DNA of 11,944 nt from an uncultured Bacteroidota bacterium (GTDB lineage Bacteria > Bacteroidota > Bacteroidia > NS11-12g > UBA9320). This document shows positions 1-6,541 of the stretch, piece by piece; position 1 is the first letter of the stretch; the number at the start of each line of letters is the position of its first letter. Both the position numbers and the translations under genes were made by a program. The stretch spans positions 1-11,944 of the forward strand of contig CAJXLR010000028.1 of the NCBI GenBank assembly GCA_913056425.1, given 5' to 3'. The notes beneath the pieces are model-generated. The model made no database searches. It was given only the letters and a program-made list of their open reading frames with translations, and was not told where the DNA came from.

Positions 1-945
1 ACTTGAAGCATTGGCTTCACTCACTCTCGATACAAAAACACCGTCTTCTACATCACCAATCTTTTTTAAGATTTCATCGTTTATGTCTACTACTTCCAGT
101 CCGTCAAACCCTCGTTGTATCTGGCCAAACTCCTTTAAGTCATTTATGATTTTTACAACAATGTTGGCCGGAATCGCAAATCCGTAACCCACGTAGGAGC
201 CTGTTTTACTTGCTATCGCCGTATTGATGCCCACCAACTCGCCTTTGAGATTAACTAAAGCACCGCCACTATTTCCCGGGTTAATCGCTGCATCGGTCTG
301 GATGAAACTTTCGATAGGAAATTGGTTTTGAACAATGTTGATGTTTCTTCCTTTTGCGCTAACAATACCAGCTGTAACGGTACTGTTCAGGTTAAACGGG
401 TTGCCAACGGCTAGTACCCATTCTCCAATTTCGATCTCATCGCTATTAGCAATTTCAACGGGTTTCAAGCCTTTGGCGTCAATTTTTAACAGAGCCAAAT
501 CTGTAGAGGGAGCAGTTCCGATAACCTCAGCCGGATACTCTTTTTTTCCATTATTTAACACTACAGAAAGCTTCTGAGCATTTTTAATTACGTGATTGTT
601 GGTTACGATGTAGCCATCTTCAGATATGATTACACCGGATCCACTGCTTGATACTTTACCAATACTTCCAAACGGGTCAAAATCAAAAAACCAAAAGCTG
701 CTTCGTCGGGCTACTTGAGCTTCATTTTTTATAAAAACCACCGATGGTGTAGTCTTTTTGGATGCCTCGACAAAATCAACCGAACCGGCTGTGCTTGCAG
801 AATACGAAACATTACTAGTCGGTTTGGTTTCAGTAACTACCTCAACGGTAGATTTGGATTGAAATTTCTTTGCAAAAAAGTAAGCAGCGCTCACAGACGC
901 AGTCACTGCAATTAGAATTACGAGTACCAGATGTTTTGTGCGCAT
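1..945 (-). CDS. HtrA/DegQ-family periplasmic serine protease (C-terminus beyond window)
   Basis: This is an envelope protease of the trypsin-like HtrA family (DegP/DegQ/DegS), which degrades or chaperones misfolded exported proteins. The frame is open from an ATG at 945 to the window edge (315 residues visible). The first 25 or so residues hold a hydrophobic stretch (HLVLVILIAVTASVSAAYFF), either a signal peptide or a membrane anchor. The catalytic triad is complete: H118 in TNNHVI, D149 in STDLALLKI and S226 in NPGNSGGAL, with spacing like that of E. coli DegP. A first PDZ domain begins near residue 278 (RGFDGLEV) and is cut by the edge, so DegS-like (one PDZ) and DegP/Q-like (two PDZ) forms cannot be told apart. 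The gene lies 45 bases downstream of the DUF1573 gene on the same strand. I see no clear promoter of its own in that gap, so co-transcription is likely. Confidence 0.93.
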   Translation of the reverse strand, partial: MRTKHLVLVILIAVTASVSAAYFFAKKFQSKSTVEVVTETKPTSNVSYSASTAGSVDFVEASKKTTPSVVFIKNEAQVARRSSFWFFDFDPFGSIGKVSSSGSGVIISEDGYIVTNNHVIKNAQKLSVVLNNGKKEYPAEVIGTAPSTDLALLKIDAKGLKPVEIANSDEIEIGEWVLAVGNPFNLNSTVTAGIVSAKGRNINIVQNQFPIESFIQTDAAINPGNSGGALVNLKGELVGINTAIASKTGSYVGYGFAIPANIVVKIINDLKEFGQIQRGFDGLEVVDINDEILKKIGDVEDGVFVSRVSEANASS

Positions 946-990
946 AGTTTTGAGATTTATCGCTTTGCTCTATTCAAAAACAATACCAAT

Positions 991-2085
991 TCAATTTTTA
1001 AGAACGCGTGCAGTGATGTAAAGTTTCAGGATGTGGTTTTGAGGGTCATTTGTGAACAGTACAACCTCCTTACTCACATCTCCCGTCATATACATCGAAT
1101 CGAACCACAATTCTACATGCTTCTCTGTACCGGGTTCTATGGTTATGCCTTCTAGGTCCAACGCAGTGCAGCCACAATCTATTTTTACTTTAAGCACTTT
1201 TAACGGCGATTTTCCGGTATTCTTCAGAATCACAGGCATGCTTTTTTCGGCGCCCTCACGCATTTCACCAAAATTGAATTCTGTTGAGCTTAATACAGCG
1301 TTTGGCTTCTTTTTGATCTGACGCTTCTTAAGTTGAGAGAAATCTTCTCGAACAAAAAATGCCAGCTTGACAGCTTTGTATGGGTACGATCGGTCTGTCG
1401 TTTTGAAGACAATCTCTTCATTAATCAAACCGTAGTCGTCTATATTCCGTGCATCAACACGAATTATGGCGCGAGATGTATCCCCGGCTTTTAGCGTCGT
1501 TTTTCCTAGAGAAATTGACACGTATTCGGGTTGCTTTGTTACTTCCTTGATTTTTAAATCCAGGTTGTAGGAGTTGTAAAACACCACGGTATCAGTAAAA
1601 ACCTGCGTGTTAACAATGTCTCCCAATGCCAATGTGTTTTTGGTTTGCTTTAGATACCCGAACTGACCCGGATATATCTTGTTCAACTTATCCTGGTCTG
1701 GCTCAAGAATGGTTCCTTGAATACTTAGAATTTTCGACATGATGTCTGTCCAGTTCCCAAATATTTCTATGTGTTTATCTACCTCTCCGGCAAGATTGGT
1801 AGGGTCAAATGTTGCCGTGATAACGCCTTTTTTGCCGGGCATAATTGGTTTTTCCGGCCAGGCAGGTACGGTACAGCCACAACTGGCTCGTACGTCTTTA
1901 ATTTCAAATGGTTTGTCGCTATTATTAGTGAAAATGAACGTTGCATTAACTTTTTGATTCCCAAAATCTATTTTACCAAAGTTGTACGCTTCGGTGTTGA
2001 ATTCGATTTCGCTCTCAGCAACTTGAGCGTTTGCTACAAATGGAAGTAATATCGCGAAAATCAGACCAATCTTTATGTGCTTCAT
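991..2085 (-). CDS. Exported protein with two DUF1573 domains
   Basis: A 364-residue secreted protein of unknown function, of a type abundant in Bacteroidota. Residues 1-20 form a clear signal peptide ending in VANA before Q21. Two Ig-like DUF1573 modules are visible. The first covers about residues 27-128 with the hallmark ASCGCTVP (C69-G-C71) and a following PGKKG turn. The second covers about residues 264-362 with DCGCTAL (C304-G-C306) and IEPGTEKHVELWF. Between them, residues 130-250 form a beta-rich linker domain without a recognisable motif. There is no lipobox cysteine and no type IX C-terminal domain, so it is probably soluble in the periplasm. The start ATG is fixed by the signal peptide. 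A promoter element lies about 50 bases upstream, and the HtrA-type protease gene follows on the same strand. Family assignment is firm; the role is unknown. Confidence 0.93.
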   Translation of the reverse strand: MKHIKIGLIFAILLPFVANAQVAESEIEFNTEAYNFGKIDFGNQKVNATFIFTNNSDKPFEIKDVRASCGCTVPAWPEKPIMPGKKGVITATFDPTNLAGEVDKHIEIFGNWTDIMSKILSIQGTILEPDQDKLNKIYPGQFGYLKQTKNTLALGDIVNTQVFTDTVVFYNSYNLDLKIKEVTKQPEYVSISLGKTTLKAGDTSRAIIRVDARNIDDYGLINEEIVFKTTDRSYPYKAVKLAFFVREDFSQLKKRQIKKKPNAVLSSTEFNFGEMREGAEKSMPVILKNTGKSPLKVLKVKIDCGCTALDLEGITIEPGTEKHVELWFDSMYMTGDVSKEVVLFTNDPQNHILKLYITARVLKN

Positions 2086-2134
2086 GTTGTGTTATACGTC
2101 TTTTACCGTAAAGAGTAAACGTTTAAGTACAAGA

Positions 2135-2142
2135 CAAATGTA
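2135..2142 (-). promoter_or_regulatory. Bacteroidota-type -7 element for the DUF1573 gene
   Basis: Read on the minus strand, this is TACATTTG, a full match to the Bacteroidota -7 consensus TAnnTTTG. It predicts transcription starting near 2130 and an untranslated leader of about 45 bases before the ATG at 2085. No TTG is found 17-23 bases further upstream, so only half of the promoter is supported. A 10-base perfect palindrome, TAAACGTTTA (2116-2125), lies just downstream of the predicted start and could be an operator, though palindromes of that length are common by chance. Confidence 0.5.
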
Positions 2143-2154
2143 TGTGCATAATGG

Positions 2155-2188
2155 TTGTATGACTGAGCGATTTAATCGGCTATTTTTG
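2155..2188 (+). promoter_or_regulatory. Promoter of the ruvB operon (TTG-N23-TATTTTTG)
   Basis: TTG at 2155-2157 and TATTTTTG at 2181-2188 match the Bacteroidota -33/-7 pair (TTG, 17-23 bases, TAnnTTTG). The final G of the -7 element is only four bases before the ruvB GTG at 2193, so transcription should begin at or next to the start codon. It lies back to back with the minus-strand promoter of the DUF1573 gene. Confidence 0.6.
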
Positions 2189-2192
2189 AACA

Positions 2193-3218
2193 GTGCAAAA
2201 CGAACACCTAAATCCAGATCCGGAAAACTTGTCGGGAACCGATCGAGACATTGAACAGGTTTTACGTCCATCGAGTTTTGAAGACTTTACCGGACAAGAC
2301 AAGATTTTGGAGAATTTGAGAATCTTTGTTCAAGCCGCTGTACAGCGTGGCGAAGCATTGGATCACGTGTTGCTTCACGGACCTCCGGGTTTAGGTAAAA
2401 CAACTCTTTCGCACATCATTGCTAATGAGCTGGACAGTGGAATAAAGGTTACTTCTGGTCCTGTTCTTGAAAAACCAGGTGACCTGGCTGGTTTGCTTAC
2501 TAATTTAGAGGAGGGGGATGTTTTATTTATCGATGAAATACATCGCCTGAGTCCGGTGGTCGAAGAATATTTGTACTCAGCCATGGAGGATTATCGTATC
2601 GACATCATGCTGGATACGGGACCCAATGCCAGGAGCGTTCAAATTACCATTAATCCATTCACCTTGGTTGGTGCTACAACACGAAGTGGATTGCTCACCG
2701 CACCATTACGTGCGCGTTTTGGAATTACATGTCGTCTTGAATACTACGATTCGAAACTTTTGAGTGGGATTGTCAAACGTTCGGCGAGTATCTTAAAGAC
2801 CCAAATAGACACATCCGCAGCGAATGAAATTGCACGACGTAGTAGAGGAACACCGCGGATTGCAAACGCATTGCTGCGAAGAACTCGAGATTTTGCTCAG
2901 ATTAAAGGTGATGGTACAATTAAGTTGGACATCGCACAATATGCACTCGACGCACTTAATGTTGATGCACGTGGTTTAGATGAGATGGATAATCGCATTT
3001 TAGCAACCATCATCGAAAAGTTTAAAGGCGGGCCTGTGGGAATTAATACCATTGCCACGGCGGTGGGGGAAGAAGCCGGAACCATCGAAGAAGTCTACGA
3101 ACCATTCCTTATAAAAGAAGGCTACATCCAACGAACAGCTCGAGGCAGAGAGGCAACTCATCTCGCTTACGAGCATCTAGGCAAAATTCCACCAAGTCAG
3201 TTAAACACACTGTTTTGA
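2193..3218 (+). CDS. ruvB: Holliday junction branch migration DNA helicase RuvB
   Basis: RuvB is the hexameric AAA+ motor that, with RuvA and RuvC, drives branch migration at Holliday junctions in the cytoplasm. The 341 residues show the whole family pattern: Walker A GPPGLGKT (63-70), Walker B DEIH (114-117), sensor 1 GATTRSG (160-166), the arginine-finger region PLRARFG (171-177), sensor 2 RGTPRIANALLRR (218-230), and a C-terminal winged helix ending near RTARGREAT (314-322). The start is GTG at 2193: an in-frame TGA at 2187-2189 rules out any longer form, and the N-terminus MQNEHLNPDPENLS resembles Bacteroidota RuvB. There is no Shine-Dalgarno site and almost no leader (see promoter). The stop codon overlaps the start of queG in TTGA. 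Neither ruvA nor ruvC is in the window. Confidence 0.98.
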   Translation: MQNEHLNPDPENLSGTDRDIEQVLRPSSFEDFTGQDKILENLRIFVQAAVQRGEALDHVLLHGPPGLGKTTLSHIIANELDSGIKVTSGPVLEKPGDLAGLLTNLEEGDVLFIDEIHRLSPVVEEYLYSAMEDYRIDIMLDTGPNARSVQITINPFTLVGATTRSGLLTAPLRARFGITCRLEYYDSKLLSGIVKRSASILKTQIDTSAANEIARRSRGTPRIANALLRRTRDFAQIKGDGTIKLDIAQYALDALNVDARGLDEMDNRILATIIEKFKGGPVGINTIATAVGEEAGTIEEVYEPFLIKEGYIQRTARGREATHLAYEHLGKIPPSQLNTLF

Positions 3219-4141
3219 CCCATAGCGCTACATCGAAGCGTACTCAGTTCGTCCGTGACTTAGCGGCAAAATATGGGTTTGATCAATGCGGTTTTAGTGA
3301 AGCCAGACGACTCACGGAGGAAGAACCACGCCTTGAGAGCTGGTTGACAAATGGCTATCAAGGGAAGATGGCCTACATGGAGAATCATTTTGACAAACGC
3401 TTAGATCCTACTCGTTTGGTGGAAGGGTCTAAATCAGTAATAAGCATAACGTTCAATTACTTCCCGGAAAAGAAGCAACGAGAAGACGCACCAAAAATCG
3501 CCAAGTATGCGTATGGTGAAGACTATCATTTTGTGCTGAAAGACAAATTAAAGTCGATGGCTGCTGAAATGACACAAGCTTTTGGTGATTTCAATGCTCG
3601 AGTATTTGTGGATTCGGCACCGGTGCTTGAACGCGCATGGGCCGCCAATGCAGGACTGGGATGGATTGGCAAACACTCCCTGTTATTGTCAAAACAAAGA
3701 GGGTCGTTCTTATTCTTAGCTCAAATTATTTCTGACTTAGAATTCGATTATGATGGTCCCACTACAGACCACTGTGGTAGTTGTACTGCGTGTATTGATG
3801 CATGCCCAACGGATGCGATTGTAGCTGATCGCGTGATAGACTCGAACCGGTGTATTTCCTATTTAACGATTGAACTGAAGGATGCAATTGATGACCAGTA
3901 CAAATCCAGCATGGAGAATTGGGCATTTGGTTGCGATATCTGTCAAGACGTTTGCCCTTGGAATCGATTCTCTAAACCTCATCATGAAACTAGGTTTAAC
4001 GATAGACCACAGCTGTTAGAAATGTCGGCCAAGGACTGGGAAGAGATTACCGTAGACGTGTTTAAAGACTTGTTTAAGAAGAGTGCGGTGAAAAGAACTG
4101 GATTTTCAGGTTTTTTAAGGAACTTGCAGTTCTTGAAGTAA
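3215..4141 (+). CDS. queG: tRNA epoxyqueuosine(34) reductase QueG
   Basis: QueG is a cobalamin- and iron-sulfur-dependent reductase that converts epoxyqueuosine to queuosine at the wobble position of GUN-anticodon tRNAs. Visible features are the catalytic aspartate in VFVDSAPVLERAWA (D133), the cofactor loop GLGWIGKHSLL (147-157), and eight cysteines for two [4Fe-4S] clusters: CGSCTACIDACP (C187, C190, C193, C197), C213 in NRCISY, and CDICQDVCP (C240, C243, C247). At 308 residues it is the short form and lacks the HEAT-repeat C-terminus of the roughly 380-residue enterobacterial enzyme. The start is TTG at 3215, overlapping the ruvB stop by four bases (TTGA), which suggests translational coupling. 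The next in-frame Met is about 50 codons in and would remove conserved sequence. DUF389 follows after 7 bases. Confidence 0.97.
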   Translation: MTHSATSKRTQFVRDLAAKYGFDQCGFSEARRLTEEEPRLESWLTNGYQGKMAYMENHFDKRLDPTRLVEGSKSVISITFNYFPEKKQREDAPKIAKYAYGEDYHFVLKDKLKSMAAEMTQAFGDFNARVFVDSAPVLERAWAANAGLGWIGKHSLLLSKQRGSFLFLAQIISDLEFDYDGPTTDHCGSCTACIDACPTDAIVADRVIDSNRCISYLTIELKDAIDDQYKSSMENWAFGCDICQDVCPWNRFSKPHHETRFNDRPQLLEMSAKDWEEITVDVFKDLFKKSAVKRTGFSGFLRNLQFLK

Positions 4142-4148
4142 ACAATTC

Positions 4149-5552
4149 ATGACGGACGAATCACAGAACTCATCTGAAGTATCAAGGAATTTTATCCAAA
4201 GCTTACGTCACTTAATTGGTGACATTTTTAGTGTCCACGACGAAGTTGATATAGAGGGAACATCCAAACAGATTCGGAAGGATGTCGTTTTCAAAGGCTT
4301 CAATATTTGGATTCTTATCCTGAGTATTTTGATATGTAGCATCGGACTGAATTTGAATTCAACAGCAATCATCATTGGTGCGATGTTAATCAGTCCATTA
4401 ATGGGTCCAATCACAGGAATTGGTTTTGCTGTCGGGACTTTCGATCGAGACTTACTTTTTGTAGCGTTAAAGCACTTTTTCATAGCCGTTATTATCAGTG
4501 TAATTGCTTCGTTTGTGTTCTTCTATTTTACGCCAATCGGTTATGATCATTCAGAATTGGACAGTAGAACTACCCCGGGCATTATGGATTTGTTCGTGGC
4601 CTTGTTTGGTGGATTTGCGGGGATACTTGCCGGTACTCGGGGATCTAAAACAAATGTGATTCCGGGAGTTGCTATTGCTACGGCGCTCATGCCACCATTG
4701 TGTACAGCTGGTTTTGGTTTGGCTACCGGTCAGATGAACTACTTCCTGGGTGCTGCATATCTTTTCTTTATCAACTCAGTTTTTATAAGCCTTGCAGCAT
4801 TGCTCGTTGTAAGATACCTGCGATTTCCCATCGCAGAATACGTTAATCCAAAGCTTCAAAGACGGGGAAAAACTTTGATATCCTTTTTTGTGCTGGTCGT
4901 GGCAGTGCCAAGTGTAATTATTTATAGCAATGCCTTGAGAGAATCGGTGTTTAAAAGAGAAGCCGTGAAGTACGTTGATGAGCAATTCAAGACACCTGAG
5001 TTCATGGCGATCAAACCGAGCATCACCTATGGAGATACACTCAATACCATTGAACTATTTGTTTACGGACGACCGTTATCACAACACGAAAAAGATTCGT
5101 TGATTGGTTTGTCCTCAGAATATCGACTCGGTAATACGTACATCGCCATCCACAACATGGGAACATTTGACGCATTTCAATCGTTAAAAACTGAGAAGGA
5201 AGCTATCATTGGGGAAAAGCAGAACTTGATGGATCAGCTCCAATTAGAACTGTTGGAGGTTACCGACAGAAACACTGTACTCAATCGAAAGCTTGAAAAT
5301 GTGATACAGTCATGCTCCTCGCTTCAAGAAGTAAGTGAAGAAGCCAAAGTGCTGTTCCCCAAACTTTCGTCCATTGACTACGCTATAAAACCTCTGGACG
5401 ATAGTTTACATCAGGTAAAGTTGATTGTACTAACGGAGTGGGATAGCCGTTTAAGAGGAAGACTCAAAGATGAAGAGGCAAACAAATTAGAAGCATGGGT
5501 GCGATTAAAATATCAAGAGGCCGATTCCGTGTCGGTATTGCAGTTGGATTAG
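4149..5552 (+). CDS. DUF389 multi-pass membrane protein with soluble coiled-coil tail
   Basis: A 467-residue inner-membrane protein of the DUF389 family, for which I know no established function. After a soluble N-terminus of about 48 residues, seven hydrophobic segments can be drawn at about residues 50-67, 71-92, 104-128, 146-162, 170-192, 197-222 and 243-260. The two family signatures are present: IIIGAMLISPLMGPI (74-88) and VAIATALMPPLCTAGFG (174-190). Residues 262-467 are hydrophilic: an alpha/beta stretch to about 340, a probable coiled coil (about 343-390, rich in K, E, Q and L), then a second compact region. This tail is much longer than the membrane core needs. The gene starts 7 bases after queG and is likely the third gene of the ruvB operon. 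Its last 58 bases overlap the apparent original start of the broken CAP gene. Confidence 0.9.
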   Translation: MTDESQNSSEVSRNFIQSLRHLIGDIFSVHDEVDIEGTSKQIRKDVVFKGFNIWILILSILICSIGLNLNSTAIIIGAMLISPLMGPITGIGFAVGTFDRDLLFVALKHFFIAVIISVIASFVFFYFTPIGYDHSELDSRTTPGIMDLFVALFGGFAGILAGTRGSKTNVIPGVAIATALMPPLCTAGFGLATGQMNYFLGAAYLFFINSVFISLAALLVVRYLRFPIAEYVNPKLQRRGKTLISFFVLVVAVPSVIIYSNALRESVFKREAVKYVDEQFKTPEFMAIKPSITYGDTLNTIELFVYGRPLSQHEKDSLIGLSSEYRLGNTYIAIHNMGTFDAFQSLKTEKEAIIGEKQNLMDQLQLELLEVTDRNTVLNRKLENVIQSCSSLQEVSEEAKVLFPKLSSIDYAIKPLDDSLHQVKLIVLTEWDSRLRGRLKDEEANKLEAWVRLKYQEADSVSVLQLD

Positions 5553-6030
5553 CACTCAGTTTATGCGTGATGGCCTTTCAAATACGTCCATAAACGATTG
5601 ATAATCAAGACTTTAATCAGGTTGTACTTGAAGAAGTTCTAATACGCCAAATCAACCAAGAGCGACTTCAAAACGGATTGGAAGCGTTGAAAGTAAACAA
5701 GCCATTACAATCGGCTGCTCGAGATCACGCTAAATACATCGCCGGTATAAATCGATTGCCTCACACTCAACCAACCAAAGCGAAGGAACGAGCACGGCAG
5801 CGTGTGGAACACTACGGTGGAAAGATGCAAGGAATAGGGGAGAACACCGCGTTCATTGGTATTGGCTCTCGCATGATATACCCGGGAAGAAATGGAGCAG
5901 ATACACCTTGCACACTTACTTGATCGACAAAAATTTTAACCGCAAGTGGGACTGTGGTACAGATCGAATGGATTTTGATTGTCCTCCCGATTTGGAGACC
6001 ATGTGGGACTTTGTGATTGAATACGAATAG
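5495..6030 (+). pseudogene. Remnant of a secreted CAP-domain (SCP/PR-1 family) protein gene
   Basis: From ATG 5495, in another frame inside the 3' end of the DUF389 gene, the reading is MGAIKISRGRFR followed by the hydrophobic core VGIAVGLALSLCVMAF: a convincing signal peptide. A TAA at 5591-5593 then stops it. In the same frame the sequence resumes as the N-terminal half of a CAP domain: RQINQERLQNGLEAL, LQSAARDHAKYIA, LPHTQ and GIGENTAF. The frame ends at TGA 5921-5923, after sequence that does not look like CAP. From about 5875 the coding pattern moves to another frame (PGKKWSRYTLHTY ... WDCGTDRMDFDCPP ... MWDFVIEYE), ending at TAG 6028. The usual second half of the domain (the W..S..H motif) is missing, so a deletion is likely as well. 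The only start after the TAA, TTG 5678, would lose the first CAP helix. I read it as a decayed gene; a sequencing error could explain one lesion but hardly all. Confidence 0.7.
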
Positions 6031-6049
6031 GAGATTTATGCTACCTTGC
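6017..6049 (+). promoter_or_regulatory. Candidate promoter for sixA (TTG-N22-TACCTTGC)
   Basis: TTG at 6017-6019 is followed after 22 bases by TACCTTGC (6042-6049), which resembles the Bacteroidota -7 element with one T missing. It ends five bases before the sixA GTG at 6055, the same close arrangement as at ruvB. The match is imperfect, so this is only a candidate. Confidence 0.3.
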
Positions 6050-6058
6050 ATTGAGTGA
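6029..6058 (+). other. Possible six-codon leader ORF with Shine-Dalgarno site before sixA
   Basis: AGGAG at 6029-6033 sits four bases before ATG 6038, which opens a six-codon frame (MLPCIE) stopped by TGA at 6056-6058. That stop overlaps the sixA GTG (6055-6057) as GTGA. The AGGAG is one of very few good Shine-Dalgarno sequences in the window, and it precedes this mini-frame, not sixA. It may be a translational-coupling device or chance. It cannot operate together with the candidate sixA promoter, whose transcript would begin downstream of the AGGAG. Confidence 0.25.
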
Positions 6059-6540
6059 AAAAAACATTAATCCTACTGCGTCACGGCAAGTCAGACTGGA
6101 CATTTGATTTACGTGATCACGACAGACCTTTAAACCCGCGTGGTAAAAGTGATGTGCCTAAAATAGCACATCGATTTTCGGAACTTAATTTAGTACCACA
6201 GGCTTGTTTTCACAGCACGGCTAAACGAGCCACCGATACTGCATTGGGTGTTCTTGAAGAGATTGATGTTAACCGCGTTGAGAGTCACTCGCAGTTGTAC
6301 ACCTTTGATTCTGAGGAAGTATTGGAATTTATTGCAGGTGTTGATAATGATTTGGATTCGATACTACTCGTAGGACACAATCCTGCGTATACAGAGTTGG
6401 TTAATCGCTTGACCTCAGTACGATTGGATAATCTACCAACCTGCGGGTTTGCCGTAATTGATTTTCAGATTGATTCGTGGAGAGATGTCTCCAACATGAA
6501 CGGCGATTTCCGAATTTTAGAGTATCCTAAACTGCTGTAG
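6055..6540 (+). CDS. sixA: SixA-type phosphohistidine phosphatase (histidine phosphatase superfamily)
   Basis: A 161-residue cytoplasmic enzyme of the small SixA branch of the histidine phosphatase (phosphoglycerate mutase-like) superfamily; E. coli SixA removes phosphate from histidine phosphocarrier domains. The motif LLRHGKSDW places the nucleophile at H10 with R9 beside it. DRPLNPRG (23-30) is typical of the branch, R58 lies in STAKRATDT, and the second histidine is H108 in LVGHNPAYTEL. The start is GTG at 6055, which gives the standard MKKTLILLRHGKS N-terminus with nothing missing. The gene follows the CAP remnant by 24 bases. Its stop codon is separated by one base from that of the convergent lipoprotein gene. 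The substrate in this organism cannot be told from the sequence. Confidence 0.9.
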   Translation: MKKTLILLRHGKSDWTFDLRDHDRPLNPRGKSDVPKIAHRFSELNLVPQACFHSTAKRATDTALGVLEEIDVNRVESHSQLYTFDSEEVLEFIAGVDNDLDSILLVGHNPAYTELVNRLTSVRLDNLPTCGFAVIDFQIDSWRDVSNMNGDFRILEYPKLL

Positions 6541-6541
6541 T

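Noticed and set aside
931..1321. Plus-strand open frames opposite the protease and DUF1573 genes
   Set aside because: No family resemblance; they are antisense shadows of strongly supported genes.
3215..4141. QueG seemed truncated
   Set aside because: The missing C-terminal HEAT repeats are normal for the short form of about 310 residues; all catalytic and cluster residues are present.
5678..5923. An intact 81-residue gene starting at TTG 5678
   Set aside because: It begins inside the first conserved CAP helix, lacks a signal peptide, and ends in non-CAP sequence; it is part of the pseudogene.
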